NCBI RefSeq assembly: GCF_001637325.1
Contig: NZ_LRXL01000037.1
Span: 1-64,000, forward strand
Source of the DNA: Cochleicola gelatinilyticus
GTDB taxonomy: Bacteria; Bacteroidota; Bacteroidia; Flavobacteriales; Flavobacteriaceae
Direction: 5' to 3'
Length of the DNA: 64,000 nucleotides
Every line of letters starts with the position of its first letter. Position 1 is the first letter of the stretch. Below the pieces are notes generated by a model that was given only the letters and a program-made list of their open reading frames with translations, did no database searches and was not told the origin of the DNA. This document shows positions 27,989-36,655 of this stretch, piece by piece. The position numbers and the translations under genes are program-made.

Positions 27989-28813
27989 ATGAATGCACCC
28001 GATACTTCCATTATAATTAGTACCTACAATTCTCCACAGTGGCTTGAGAAAGTATTGTATGGGTATAATAACCAGACCTACCGCATGTTCGAGATCGTCA
28101 TCGCTGATGATGGCTCTAAACAGGAAACAAAAGAATTGATCGAACAGATGCGGACTGTTGTATTTTACCCGATTATACATGTCTGGCATGAGGATAACGG
28201 GTTTCAGAAATCTCAAATTCTTAATAAAGCCACCATGCAATGCACTACGCCTTATATTATAATGAGTGACGGCGATTGCATTCCCAGAAAAGACTTTGTA
28301 GAGCAACACGTAAAGTACAGAGAAGAAGGCTATTTTTTAAGTGGGGGATATTTTATGTTGCCTATGGAACTCTCTACAGCAATTACAAAAGAAGACATTT
28401 ATACCGAACGTTGTTTCGATGTAAAATGGCTTAAGCAACACGGATTAAAAACATCTTTTAAAAATAATAAGTTGTCTTCGGGCCCTATAAAAGCAGCTGT
28501 TTTAAATACAATTACCCCAACCAATGCCAGCTGGAACGGTCACAATGCTTCTGGATGGAAAGAAGATATTGTCGCTGTAAACGGGTTCGACGAACGCATG
28601 CAATATGGAGGGCAAGACCGTGAACTGGGGGAACGATTGTTTCATTACGGAATTAAAAGCAAACAGATTCGTTACAATGCAGTCGTGATTCATTTAGACC
28701 ATCCAAGAGGATATAAAAATCAAGAATCTATCAATAAAAACCGCGCGATTCGTGATGCTACCAAAGAGGAGAAAAAGAAATGGACCGATTTCGGAATTGT
28801 AAAACCCACCTAA
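27989..28813 (+). CDS. Glycosyltransferase family 2 with C-terminal GT7/27-like segment
   Basis: 274 residues: DTSIIISTYNSPQWLEKVLYG, FEIVIADDGSKQET, HVWHEDNGFQKSQILNKA, the donor site IIMSDGDCIPRKDF, and NASGWKEDIVAVNGFDERM with GGQDRELGERLFHYG. A twin of the following gene in motif order and length, so a tandem duplication is likely. Probable role: sugar addition to lipooligosaccharide or a similar cell-surface glycan; donor and acceptor cannot be read. Its transcription starts from a promoter between it and the divergent minus-strand glycosyltransferases. Confidence 0.88.
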   Translation: MNAPDTSIIISTYNSPQWLEKVLYGYNNQTYRMFEIVIADDGSKQETKELIEQMRTVVFYPIIHVWHEDNGFQKSQILNKATMQCTTPYIIMSDGDCIPRKDFVEQHVKYREEGYFLSGGYFMLPMELSTAITKEDIYTERCFDVKWLKQHGLKTSFKNNKLSSGPIKAAVLNTITPTNASWNGHNASGWKEDIVAVNGFDERMQYGGQDRELGERLFHYGIKSKQIRYNAVVIHLDHPRGYKNQESINKNRAIRDATKEEKKKWTDFGIVKPT

Positions 28814-28814
28814 T

Positions 28815-29633
28815 TTGACTACTTCGGTTTCAGTAATTATCAGTACCTATAATCAACCCGAATGGTTGCAGAAATGCTTGTGGGGATTTGAGCAGCAGAC
28901 CCACACCGACTTCGAAATTGTGATTGCAGACGATGGTTCTTCGCAAGCAACCGAAACCCTGATAAAAACATTTCAGAAAAAATCTTCTTTAAAAATAACT
29001 CACGTCTGGCAAGAAGACGACGGATTTCAAAAAACAAAGATTCTCAATAAAGCGATTGTCGCTTCAAAAGGTACCTATCTTATTTTTACCGATGGCGATT
29101 GCATTCCGCGAAACGATTTTATAGCCAAACACCTTCGCTTGCGAAAGCCAAACTGTTTTTTATCGGGTGGCTATTTTAAACTACCAATGACCGTTTCCGA
29201 AGCGATTTCAGAAAAAGACATTAAGGAGCAAAATTGCTTTAACGCCTCTTGGTTGGTGGAAAAAGGTGTAAAAAAAACCTTCAAAATAAACAAGCTCACC
29301 TCTCACGGAATTAAAGAAAAACTATTAAATACCTTAACTCCAACGAAAGCAACTTGGGACGGAAACAATGCCTCAGGCTGGCGAAAAGAGATACTTGCCG
29401 TGAATGGTTTTGACGAGCGCATGCGTTACGGCGGAGAAGACCGCGAACTGGGCGAACGCATGATGAATAACGGAATTAAAGCGCTTCAAATTCGATACAG
29501 TGCGGTGACGGTCCATCTCGATCACGAGCGCGGTTATGTCACACAACAAATGATCGATGCGAACAAAGCAATACGACACACTACAAAGCAGCAGAAAAAA
29601 GTGTGGACAGAATTTGGCATCGATAAAGGTTAA
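28815..29633 (+). CDS. Glycosyltransferase family 2, tandem paralogue
   Basis: 272 residues; the motifs VSVIISTYNQPEWLQKCLWG, FEIVIADDGSSQAT, TDGDCIPRNDF and NASGWRKEILAVNGFDERM with GGEDRELGERMMNNG follow the same order as in the previous gene. Translation apparently starts at TTG (28815), one base after the upstream stop; I see no closer ATG, and coupling to the previous gene would supply ribosomes. The two copies differ mainly in the middle region, where acceptor choice usually lies. Confidence 0.86.
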   Translation: MTTSVSVIISTYNQPEWLQKCLWGFEQQTHTDFEIVIADDGSSQATETLIKTFQKKSSLKITHVWQEDDGFQKTKILNKAIVASKGTYLIFTDGDCIPRNDFIAKHLRLRKPNCFLSGGYFKLPMTVSEAISEKDIKEQNCFNASWLVEKGVKKTFKINKLTSHGIKEKLLNTLTPTKATWDGNNASGWRKEILAVNGFDERMRYGGEDRELGERMMNNGIKALQIRYSAVTVHLDHERGYVTQQMIDANKAIRHTTKQQKKVWTEFGIDKG

Positions 29634-29642
29634 TTTTAGTGG

Positions 29643-29697
29643 TTGGGCAAGCCCCTAGGTCGGGTCGGGCTTTCATCGCTACACGGTAGCATCTTCA
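29643..29697. repeat. Dispersed intergenic repeat, copy 2 (GGGTCGGGCTTTC type)
   Basis: Shares GGGTCGGGCTTTCA and the TTCAATCCCT end with the block at 9530-9625, with a shorter middle. It lies just after the stop of the second plus-strand glycosyltransferase gene. Confidence 0.55.
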
Positions 29698-29731
29698 ATC
29701 CCTCTTGCAAATAAAATTATTACTCAGTAGC

Positions 29732-29880
29732 TTTAGTAAGCTCCCTTCCTTTAAAAGAAAACTGGGGAAGGATGTTCTACACGAAATAATTCCAATGATA
29801 CTTTTCTATAAAAAGAGATTTTTAAAAAGAGATTTAGTAAGCTCCCTTCCTTTGAAGGAAGCGCTGGGGAAGGATGTTCT
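29732..29880. repeat. Two direct copies of a CTCCCTTCCTTT...GGGGAAGGATGTTCT element
   Basis: Copy one (29732-29778) and copy two (29833-29880) share TTTAGTAAGCTCCCTTCCTTT and CTGGGGAAGGATGTTCT, about 100 bases apart. Copy two has a perfect CTTCCTT-TG-AAGGAAG palindrome inside, absent in copy one. A small open frame of 67 residues runs across both but looks like repeat translation, not a gene. A short tandem of AAAAAGAGATTT lies between the copies. Confidence 0.65.
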
Positions 29881-29924
29881 TCTTAAAATAGCAGCAACTC
29901 AATCATGAAGTCCACACCACTCAA

Positions 29925-30998
29925 CTATTTCTCAAATCCTTTTAAATGATGTTGAAGGAACGGTATTAATTTACCAAGAATCAGTTCCGGGGTGAGTTTT
30001 CTGTATAAAAGTTCCGGATTTTCTTCAATCTTCTTGGTCTCTTCCCGGCTGAACGATGTATAGAGATCGGGTTGTTCTTCTAGTAAATGAATAGATTCAT
30101 GAAATTTTCCGTCTTCAAAACTATTCCAAGCATCTTTATCTATGTAAGGAGAATAGATTGTAAACGTGGGCTTGTCGAGAGCCTTTGTAATGTGCACGCT
30201 ACCACCTTCATTAGAAACCAATAGATCACATTGATTCATAAGCACCGCAAAATCACGAATCGAATCTGCATACACATCGAGGTTGATCTGCGCTTTATCA
30301 TCACATAATTCATAAATTTTTTGCGCTTCTGTTTTTTGATGAGGTGCATAATTAAAAAGCAGCGTTGCTCGATACGTTGCTGTGATGTAATTAATTAATT
30401 CGGCAATATATTCATATGGCATCGATTTCTGTGGCGTGCTTCCTAAAACCCCCAGCATGATCACAGGCTTTTCTATCCCATTTAAAACAGCACTATTCTG
30501 TTCTTCCGAAGTGAGAAAAATTTTAGGCACGGTATCGGGAGTTGGGAGTTCAAAAACCGATTCCACCAAATGAATACGATCTTCAATAGCCCTTCCGCAA
30601 ATGAGCGTTGCTTTTTTCTTAAAATTAATTGGGTGCGTATAGAAAGGAAGTCGTAGTTTTTTTTCAGCACGTTTAAATCCGATGCGATACTCTGCTTTGC
30701 TAAACAAACACATCATTCGGCTTTGAAACTTCGCGTAGGGATCGAAAATTATATCATAACCCGCACGACGAATGCCATCGATGGTCTCTATAAGAATGTT
30801 AATTTTCTTAAGCTCTTTCTCTTTTACACGAATAATATGGTCGATGTTCGGATTGTTTTCAAGAACTCCGGTGGTATAATCGTAGGCAAAAAAATGTACT
30901 TCGCTATCGGGAAATACTGTTTTAATATTATTGGCGATCACTGAACTAAGCAGCACATCACCAATTCTTTTGTTTTGTATTACGAGTATTTTCTTCAT
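29925..30998 (-). CDS. Glycosyltransferase family 9 (heptosyltransferase-like)
   Basis: 357 residues of the GT9/ADP-heptose:LPS heptosyltransferase family: KILVIQNKRIGDVLLSSVIANNIKTVFP at the start, MLGVLGSTPQKSMPYEY, and CDLLVSNEGGSVHITKALDKPTFTIY carrying the donor-binding pattern of WaaC/WaaF. Likely adds a heptose or a similar sugar to the inner core of lipooligosaccharide. The family-2 enzymes next to it and the kinase that follows divergently fit a core-assembly patch. Confidence 0.88.
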   Translation of the reverse strand: MKKILVIQNKRIGDVLLSSVIANNIKTVFPDSEVHFFAYDYTTGVLENNPNIDHIIRVKEKELKKINILIETIDGIRRAGYDIIFDPYAKFQSRMMCLFSKAEYRIGFKRAEKKLRLPFYTHPINFKKKATLICGRAIEDRIHLVESVFELPTPDTVPKIFLTSEEQNSAVLNGIEKPVIMLGVLGSTPQKSMPYEYIAELINYITATYRATLLFNYAPHQKTEAQKIYELCDDKAQINLDVYADSIRDFAVLMNQCDLLVSNEGGSVHITKALDKPTFTIYSPYIDKDAWNSFEDGKFHESIHLLEEQPDLYTSFSREETKKIEENPELLYRKLTPELILGKLIPFLQHHLKGFEK

Positions 30999-31049
30999 TA
31001 GCGTTACCTTCGCAAAGTACGTTGTTTTTAAAGTTTTTTAAAATTTATA

Positions 31050-31808
31050 ATGAAAGAAGTTTTTGTGGTTCATCCAAAATATGAGGCATTCCGAAAGGAG
31101 TTACAGCACCTTTTTCATTCTTTTGAGAATAGCGGTGAATACGTTACAAAAGGGGAGCGCAATGTCATTAAAAAAGTGAATTTGAATGACACAGTAATCA
31201 CGATAAAAAAGTTTAAAGATCCCAATTTCATTCAACGCTTTGTATATCAGTTTCTCAGGAAAAGCAAGGCAAAACGTTCTTTTGAATATGCCTCGAAATT
31301 AATCGATTTGGATATTAAAACCCCGTTTCCTGTCGCGTATGCTGAAACCTTTTCCGCAGGACTTACCACTAGTTTTTACGCCTGTGAGCATATTAATTAC
31401 GATTTCGATTTTAGAGTATTAATACATCAGCCGAAATTTCCCAACCGAGAAGAAATTCTAAAACAGTTTACTGCATTTACCTTTAAACTTCACGAAAATG
31501 GGATCAACTTTTTAGACCATTCTCCTGGTAATACCCTCGTGGTTGATAAAGGAACTAACGAATACGAGTTTTATCTCATCGATCTAAACAGAATGCGTTT
31601 TGAACCAATGGATTTCGAAAAGCGAATGCATAATTTTCGGCGTTTATGGCCTTCAAAAACAATGATCACGATCATGGCTGCAGAATATGCGAAACTTTCT
31701 GGTCGTTCGTTTGAAGAGGTGCATAGTAGTATGTCTTCGCATGTTAGGACCTTTCAGAAGAAAAAAAACGCAAAAAAAATCCGAAAGCAGACGTGGAGAC
31801 GAAAATAA
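31050..31808 (+). CDS. Lipopolysaccharide core kinase, InaA/Kdo-kinase-like
   Basis: 252 residues with an atypical protein-kinase fold: VIKKVNLNDTVITIKKFK includes the ATP-site Lys, ENGINFLDHSPGNTLVV matches the catalytic HxDxxxxN region in a variant form (HSPGN), and FYLIDLNRMRF gives the metal-binding Asp. Proteins of this kind (InaA, KdkA, WaaP families) phosphorylate Kdo or heptose in the lipopolysaccharide core. Starts 51 bases from the divergent glycosyltransferase 9 gene, presumably sharing a control region. Replacement of the usual Asp by Ser in HSPGN is a deviation from some family members. Confidence 0.8.
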   Translation: MKEVFVVHPKYEAFRKELQHLFHSFENSGEYVTKGERNVIKKVNLNDTVITIKKFKDPNFIQRFVYQFLRKSKAKRSFEYASKLIDLDIKTPFPVAYAETFSAGLTTSFYACEHINYDFDFRVLIHQPKFPNREEILKQFTAFTFKLHENGINFLDHSPGNTLVVDKGTNEYEFYLIDLNRMRFEPMDFEKRMHNFRRLWPSKTMITIMAAEYAKLSGRSFEEVHSSMSSHVRTFQKKKNAKKIRKQTWRRK

Positions 31809-31837
31809 GTGTGTGAGCTACTTCTTTTTAATTGTAC

Positions 31838-32851
31838 TTATTCAGCTTCGTTCAATTCCTTCATAATTTCAGCAAACTTAGTATAAGAATACACCCGATC
31901 GCTGTGATCATAAATATTAGTGGCGGCAATAAGTTCGTGCACATTGGTTTTTTCTAAAAACTCTTTTATTTGTGTTTTTACAGTGTCCTTGCTTCCAATA
32001 AAAGAATACTTCAGCATTTTCTGTACCGCTGGATGCTGCATGACTTCTTCTAAATCGGGAGTCATTTCGACGGGCGCTTGCACATAACCTCTTTTCCCAG
32101 TTAAGATACCTACGATCATTTTAACGAAAGAGGTGGAAATTTTTTGTGCGGCCTCATCGGTGGGTGCTATAATGATATTTACGCCAGCTATGGTATATGG
32201 GGTTTTTAATGTTTTAGAAGCGGTAAACTCATTTCGATAGATCTCTAGGGCATCAAATAAATGCGTTGTTGCAAAGTGACTTGCAAAAGCGTACGGCAAA
32301 CCTTTCTGTGCAGCTAAATGCGCACTGTCTGTACTAGAACCTAAAATATAAAGCGGGACATTAACACCTTCAGCAACAGTGGCTCGAACCTTTGCGTTGC
32401 TATTTTCAGAAGAAAAATAGGTTTCAATTTTTTGAATTTCAGAAGGAAACGAATGTGCTGCCTGCATAAAATCGGAACGAATTGCCTGAGCCGTTTGCGG
32501 ATCGGTTCCGGGGGCGCGTCCTAATCCGAGATCGATTCGGTTTGGATACAAAGCTCCCAACGTACCGAACTGTTCTGCCACGATCAATGGCGAATGATTG
32601 GGAAGCATAATTCCACCAGAGCCTACTCTAATCGATTGGGTTTCTTGCGCTACATAGCCTATAAGTACGACGGTGGCACTACTTCCAATAGCGATAGAAT
32701 TGTGATGCTCAGCAAGCCAATACCGTTTGTACTCGTTTTGGTCTGCAACTTGAGCCAGTTCAAGAGAATTATTAAACGTCTCTTTTAAGGAACGTCCTTC
32801 TGAGATAAGTACAAGGTCTAAAACTGAATATGCCGTTTGTTTCGTATTCAT
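31838..32851 (-). CDS. LLM class flavin-dependent oxidoreductase
   Basis: A 337-residue TIM-barrel flavoprotein of the luciferase-like monooxygenase group, FMN-dependent by family. Visible: YSVLDLVLISEGRSLKETF, NEYKRYWLAEHHNSIAIGSSATVVLIGY with the AEHH active-site segment, RVGSGGIMLPNHSPLIVAEQFGTL, RIDLGLGRAPGTD. Resembles the YhbW/ MsnO8 subgroup with an alkanal monooxygenase-like fold; substrate unknown. Convergent with the kinase gene 30 bases away; divergent from nothing close, with dapD upstream on the same strand after about 80 bases. Confidence 0.9.
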   Translation of the reverse strand: MNTKQTAYSVLDLVLISEGRSLKETFNNSLELAQVADQNEYKRYWLAEHHNSIAIGSSATVVLIGYVAQETQSIRVGSGGIMLPNHSPLIVAEQFGTLGALYPNRIDLGLGRAPGTDPQTAQAIRSDFMQAAHSFPSEIQKIETYFSSENSNAKVRATVAEGVNVPLYILGSSTDSAHLAAQKGLPYAFASHFATTHLFDALEIYRNEFTASKTLKTPYTIAGVNIIIAPTDEAAQKISTSFVKMIVGILTGKRGYVQAPVEMTPDLEEVMQHPAVQKMLKYSFIGSKDTVKTQIKEFLEKTNVHELIAATNIYDHSDRVYSYTKFAEIMKELNEAE

Positions 32852-32932
32852 AGTTACACAAATTCAAAGTAATGAGGAATTTCAGCACGTTATAAGTACG
32901 GCTGATTTATTAAGTTATAAAGCAACAAATTA

Positions 32933-33748
32933 TTAAACGGCTACATTGTACTCACGCAAGGCATCATTGAGCGATGTCTTTTTGTTGGTGCTTTCTTTGC
33001 GGGTTCCAATAATCAATGCGCAGGGTACGTTAAATGTTCCCGCTGGAAATTGCTTGGCGTAGCTTCCAGGTATTACCACCGATCGTGCTGGAACAACTCC
33101 TTTTTTCTCCACTGGTTGTTCTCCCGTAACATCGATAATTTTAGTGGAAGCAGTTAATACAACGTTTGCTCCTAGCACAGCTTCTTTTTCTACACGAACG
33201 CCTTCAACCACGATGCAACGGGAGCCAATGAATGCATTGTCTTCAATAATTACAGGGGCTGCCTGTAATGGTTCTAATACACCGCCAATTCCAACGCCGC
33301 CACTCAAGTGTACCTGTTTGCCGATTTGCGCACAACTACCAACTGTTGCCCAAGTATCTACCATCGTCCCTTCATCGACATAGGCACCGATATTGACATA
33401 ACTCGGCATTAGAATTACTCCTTTCGAGATATAGGCGCCATGGCGTGCAACTGCGTGAGGCACTACTCGAATTCCTTTAGCTTCATACCCACGTTTCAGA
33501 GGAATTTTATCGTGATATTCGAAAATACCAGCTTCCATCGTTTCCATTTTCTGAATCGGGAAATATAATACGACTGCCTTTTTTACCCATTCGTTTACTT
33601 GCCATCCATTTGCGGTAGGTTCGGCACAACGTAACGTTCCTTCATCACATTGTTTTACTACTTCACGAATGGCCGCAATGGTTTTAGGATTGGTTAAAAG
33701 GGATCGATCATCCCATGCTTTTTCTATGGTTTTTTGTAGTTCGTTCAT
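32933..33748 (-). CDS. dapD: 2,3,4,5-tetrahydropyridine-2,6-dicarboxylate N-succinyltransferase
   Basis: Catalyses the succinyl-CoA-dependent step of the succinylase route to diaminopimelate and lysine. 271 residues: a helical N-terminal part, then the left-handed beta-helix with hexapeptide repeats (GAYISKGVILMPSYVNIGAYVDEGTMVDTW, followed by GGVGIGGVLEP, ending near ALREYNV). Presence of DapD with DapA and DapF in the same window indicates the succinylated branch rather than the DapL or Ddh shortcuts. Confidence 0.96.
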   Translation of the reverse strand: MNELQKTIEKAWDDRSLLTNPKTIAAIREVVKQCDEGTLRCAEPTANGWQVNEWVKKAVVLYFPIQKMETMEAGIFEYHDKIPLKRGYEAKGIRVVPHAVARHGAYISKGVILMPSYVNIGAYVDEGTMVDTWATVGSCAQIGKQVHLSGGVGIGGVLEPLQAAPVIIEDNAFIGSRCIVVEGVRVEKEAVLGANVVLTASTKIIDVTGEQPVEKKGVVPARSVVIPGSYAKQFPAGTFNVPCALIIGTRKESTNKKTSLNDALREYNVAV

Positions 33749-33915
33749 GGATACTTGCTTCAGATATAGTTAAAAACAGAAAGCATTAGTTCGTATTTAG
33801 TAATTGATAATAAACGAGAGGAGAATTTCCCGTTTTCGATGTACTTTCCGTAGTACAAATATAACGCTCACTACCGAAAACAGAATACATTTTAGCATAC
33901 TATTAAACATTCACT

Positions 33916-33923
33916 TATTTTTG
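33916..33923 (+). promoter_or_regulatory. TAnnTTTG promoter element for ruvX
   Basis: TATTTTTG ends 8 bases before the ATG at 33932. A TTTA about 21 bases upstream may serve as a weak -33 element. Confidence 0.45.
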
Positions 33924-33931
33924 CACCGAAT

Positions 33932-34342
33932 ATGGGAAGAATTTTAGCAATAGATTACGGCACAAAACGAACAGGCATCGCAATCACAGATGAAATGCAG
34001 TTGATAGCGTCGGGTTTAACGACAGTTGCTACGAACGAATTACTTTTATTTCTGAAACAATATGTAGCTACTGAAAAAGTAGAACTATTTCTCATGGGAG
34101 AACCTACCCAAAAAGATGGTTCGCCGTCTGATGTGGAAGAAGAAATTAAACCCTTTCTGAAACAACTTTCTGAAGCCATTCCCGATATTCCCGTTAAAAG
34201 AGTGGATGAACGGTTTAGTAGCAAACGCGCGTTTCAAACCATGATTGACAGCGGATTGAAAAAAAAACAACGCAGAAATAAAGCATTGATCGATGAGATT
34301 AGTGCGACCATAATTTTGCAAGATTACCTTTATAATAAGTGA
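33932..34342 (+). CDS. ruvX: Holliday junction resolvase RuvX/YqgF
   Basis: 136 residues with the RNase H-like YqgF fold: LAIDYGTKRTGIAITD at the start, FLMGEPTQKDGSPSDVE, VDERFSSKRAF, and DEISATIILQDYL near the end, carrying the acidic active-site residues. E. coli YqgF processes the 5' end of pre-16S rRNA and related proteins can cut junctions; both are possible. It is followed by def after about 90 bases. Confidence 0.95.
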   Translation: MGRILAIDYGTKRTGIAITDEMQLIASGLTTVATNELLLFLKQYVATEKVELFLMGEPTQKDGSPSDVEEEIKPFLKQLSEAIPDIPVKRVDERFSSKRAFQTMIDSGLKKKQRRNKALIDEISATIILQDYLYNK

Positions 34343-34434
34343 TTATTAAGGAATCTTGTATGCGATACTTTATGCTAAAAGAAAAAAGTATTCAAGAAGC
34401 AAGTACAAAGAATAAAGAAAAATAATTTACACAG

Positions 34435-35025
34435 ATGATATTACCCATTGTAGCTTACGGAGATCCCGTTTTACGAAAAGAATGCAAAGCGATCACAGAA
34501 GACTATCCAAACTTGGATGCATTACTCGAGAATATGTTCGAGACGATGTATGCCGCACATGGTATTGGTCTGGCGGCACCTCAAATTGGAGTTCCAGTGC
34601 GTATCTTTATTGTTGATGCAACTCCATTTGAAGACGATGAAGATCTGTCTGAGGAAGAACAAAAATTTGTTTCAACCTTTAAAAAGGTATTTATCAATGC
34701 CACGATCATTGAAGAAAGTGGCGACGAATGGGCATTTAATGAAGGATGTCTTAGCATCCCAGATGTACGCGAAGATGTGTTTCGTCAACCAGATATTGTG
34801 ATTGAGTATCAGGATGAAAATTTTAAAAAACATACCGAGAAATTCAGTGGTATTGTAGCCCGGATCATTCAACATGAATACGATCATATTGAAGGAATTT
34901 TGTTTACCGATAAACTCTCTCCTCTTAAAAAACGACTCATAAAGAGTAAGTTGACTAATATTTCGAAAGGAAAAACAAACATCGATTACCGTATGCGGTA
35001 TCCAAAAGCTAAAAAGAAACGTTAA
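34435..35025 (+). CDS. def: Peptide deformylase
   Basis: Removes the formyl group from nascent N-terminal methionine using a metal held by Cys and two His. 196 residues with all three motifs: GIGLAAPQIG (about 43-52), EGCLSIP (about 103-109) and HEYDHIEG (about 144-151). A C-terminal basic extension (KAKKKR) is usual in this phylum. Lies between ruvX and the DUF5606 gene on the plus strand with gaps of about 90 bases on each side. Confidence 0.97.
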   Translation: MILPIVAYGDPVLRKECKAITEDYPNLDALLENMFETMYAAHGIGLAAPQIGVPVRIFIVDATPFEDDEDLSEEEQKFVSTFKKVFINATIIEESGDEWAFNEGCLSIPDVREDVFRQPDIVIEYQDENFKKHTEKFSGIVARIIQHEYDHIEGILFTDKLSPLKKRLIKSKLTNISKGKTNIDYRMRYPKAKKKR

Positions 35026-35124
35026 CGCCTTTGGATTATTCATACAAACCCTGCATATTTGTAGCCTTTTGAAAAAATACATGCCGTTCTAAAAGGGACT
35101 GGCGTACCACTAATATTGAATTTT

Positions 35125-35703
35125 ATGAATTTAGAGAAAATATTATCGATCTCCGGAAAACCGGGTTTATACAAATTAACCACACAAACACGTGCCGGTT
35201 TTTTAGCAGAGTCGTTGCTAGATGGTAAGCGTATCAGTGTCGGTGGACGTCACAATGTAAGTCTATTAAGTGAGATCGCTATTTATACTTTAACTGAAGA
35301 AGTGCCTTTGCGAGAGGTTTTTGCAAAGATTTCTGAAAAGGAAGATGGAGGAGAGGCTATTAATCATAAAGTGCCAAAGATCGAATTAGAAGAATATTTC
35401 TTTTCTGTGCTTCCCGATTATGATGAAGATCGCGTGTATGCGAGTGACATTAAAAAAGTGATACAATGGTATAATCTTTTAGTGAAAAACGGATATACAG
35501 ATTTTTCTGAAGAGACTGCTGCAACAGATAAAAATTCGGAGGAAGCTTCTGAAGAAAACGAAGAAAAAGAAGGAAAGACAAAAGCTGTAAAGAAAGCACC
35601 AGCAAAAGGAAAAGTGAAACCTGCTGCAAAAACAGCTACTCCTAAGGCTACTTCAGCTAAAAAGGGAGGCGCTGCTAAAAATACTTCCGCTAGGAAAAAG
35701 TAG
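35125..35703 (+). CDS. DUF5606 family protein
   Basis: 192 residues: an N-terminal DUF5606 domain (about 1-135; MNLEKILSISGKPGLYKL, ISVGGRHNVSLLSEIAIYT) and a low-complexity tail rich in Lys, Ala, Glu and Thr (about 140-192), which may bind nucleic acid or be disordered. The family is known only from Bacteroidota and has no proven role. ATG at 35125 matches the usual family start; a TTG at 35116 would add three residues. A clear terminator follows at 35724. Confidence 0.82.
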   Translation: MNLEKILSISGKPGLYKLTTQTRAGFLAESLLDGKRISVGGRHNVSLLSEIAIYTLTEEVPLREVFAKISEKEDGGEAINHKVPKIELEEYFFSVLPDYDEDRVYASDIKKVIQWYNLLVKNGYTDFSEETAATDKNSEEASEENEEKEGKTKAVKKAPAKGKVKPAAKTATPKATSAKKGGAAKNTSARKK

Positions 35704-35723
35704 AATCTCTTTCTATAATCATA

Positions 35724-35759
35724 CAAAACCTGTTGTCTTTAAAGCAACAGGTTTTTTTG
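35724..35759 (+). terminator. Intrinsic terminator after DUF5606 gene
   Basis: Stem AAACCTGTTG/CAACAGGTTT (35726-35735 with 35745-35754) with a nine-base loop and a run of T, 20 bases after the DUF5606 stop. Confidence 0.85.
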
Positions 35760-35841
35760 TTTACGCTTTTTTATAATTCTTTTAATCTCTGTATATGAAT
35801 TATACTAGCTTTGTGAAAACCCATTTGGAAATTAGCACACT

Positions 35842-36615
35842 ATGAATTCAAGAAAATCCCAATTAGAAGCCTTTGACCGACTCCTAACAATAATGGACGA
35901 ACTTCGGGAGCAATGCCCGTGGGACAAAAAGCAAACGATGGAAACTCTGCGCCATTTAACCATTGAGGAGACTTATGAGTTGGGCGATGCGATTCTCGAA
36001 AAAGACCTTCAGGAAGTAAAGGGCGAGTTGGGCGACCTGCTGCTTCACATAGTTTTTTATGCTAAGATAGGGAGCGAGACCAACGATTTCGATATTGCCG
36101 ATGTCACAAATCAGATCTGTGAAAAACTTATTTCGAGACATCCACATATCTACGGAGATGTTGAAGTTGCAAATGAAGAAGAAGTAAAACAAAACTGGGA
36201 GAATCTTAAATTAAAAGAAGGAAAAACCAGTGTACTTCAAGGAGTTCCAAAATCACTTCCAGCACTGGTAAAAGCAAATCGTATTCAAGATAAAGTAGCA
36301 GGTGTCGGCTTCGATTGGGAAGAACCCCAACAGGTATTCGAAAAGCTTCAGGAAGAATTGGAAGAATTGCAGCATGAAATTTCCGAAGAAAATACCGATA
36401 AAATCGAATCTGAATTTGGAGATGTCTTATTTTCAATGATCAATTATGCGCGTTTTCTAAATGTAGATCCAGAAAATGCACTAGAAAGAACTAACAAGAA
36501 ATTTATTAAACGATTTCAGTACCTTGAAGGAAAAGCAGCATCGCAAGGAAAAGCAATGAAAGATATGACGCTCGCAGAAATGGATGTGTACTGGGAAGAA
36601 GCGAAGTTATTGTAA
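35842..36615 (+). CDS. mazG: Nucleoside triphosphate pyrophosphohydrolase MazG
   Basis: Hydrolyses NTPs and dNTPs to the monophosphate and pyrophosphate, a nucleotide house-cleaning role. 257 residues with two MazG repeats: EETYELGDAI and ELGDLLLHIVFYAKIG in the first (metal-binding Glu/Asp), ELEELQHEI and EFGDVLFSMINYARFL in the second; REQCPWDKKQT is the typical N-terminal segment. The next gene, an FAD-dependent oxidoreductase, starts 40 bases after its stop. Confidence 0.95.
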   Translation: MNSRKSQLEAFDRLLTIMDELREQCPWDKKQTMETLRHLTIEETYELGDAILEKDLQEVKGELGDLLLHIVFYAKIGSETNDFDIADVTNQICEKLISRHPHIYGDVEVANEEEVKQNWENLKLKEGKTSVLQGVPKSLPALVKANRIQDKVAGVGFDWEEPQQVFEKLQEELEELQHEISEENTDKIESEFGDVLFSMINYARFLNVDPENALERTNKKFIKRFQYLEGKAASQGKAMKDMTLAEMDVYWEEAKLL

Positions 36616-36655
36616 CATCTCAATACATATTAAATATATTAATAGTGATGTAGCT

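Noticed and set aside
27779-28309. 176-residue minus-strand frame spanning the divergent glycosyltransferase starts
   Set aside because: It is antisense to well-supported genes on one side, covers their promoter region, and its composition looks like a shadow frame.
29705-29908. 67-residue open frame on the plus strand
   Set aside because: It lies wholly across the two direct repeats; the two halves of the protein mirror the DNA repeat and there is no family pattern.
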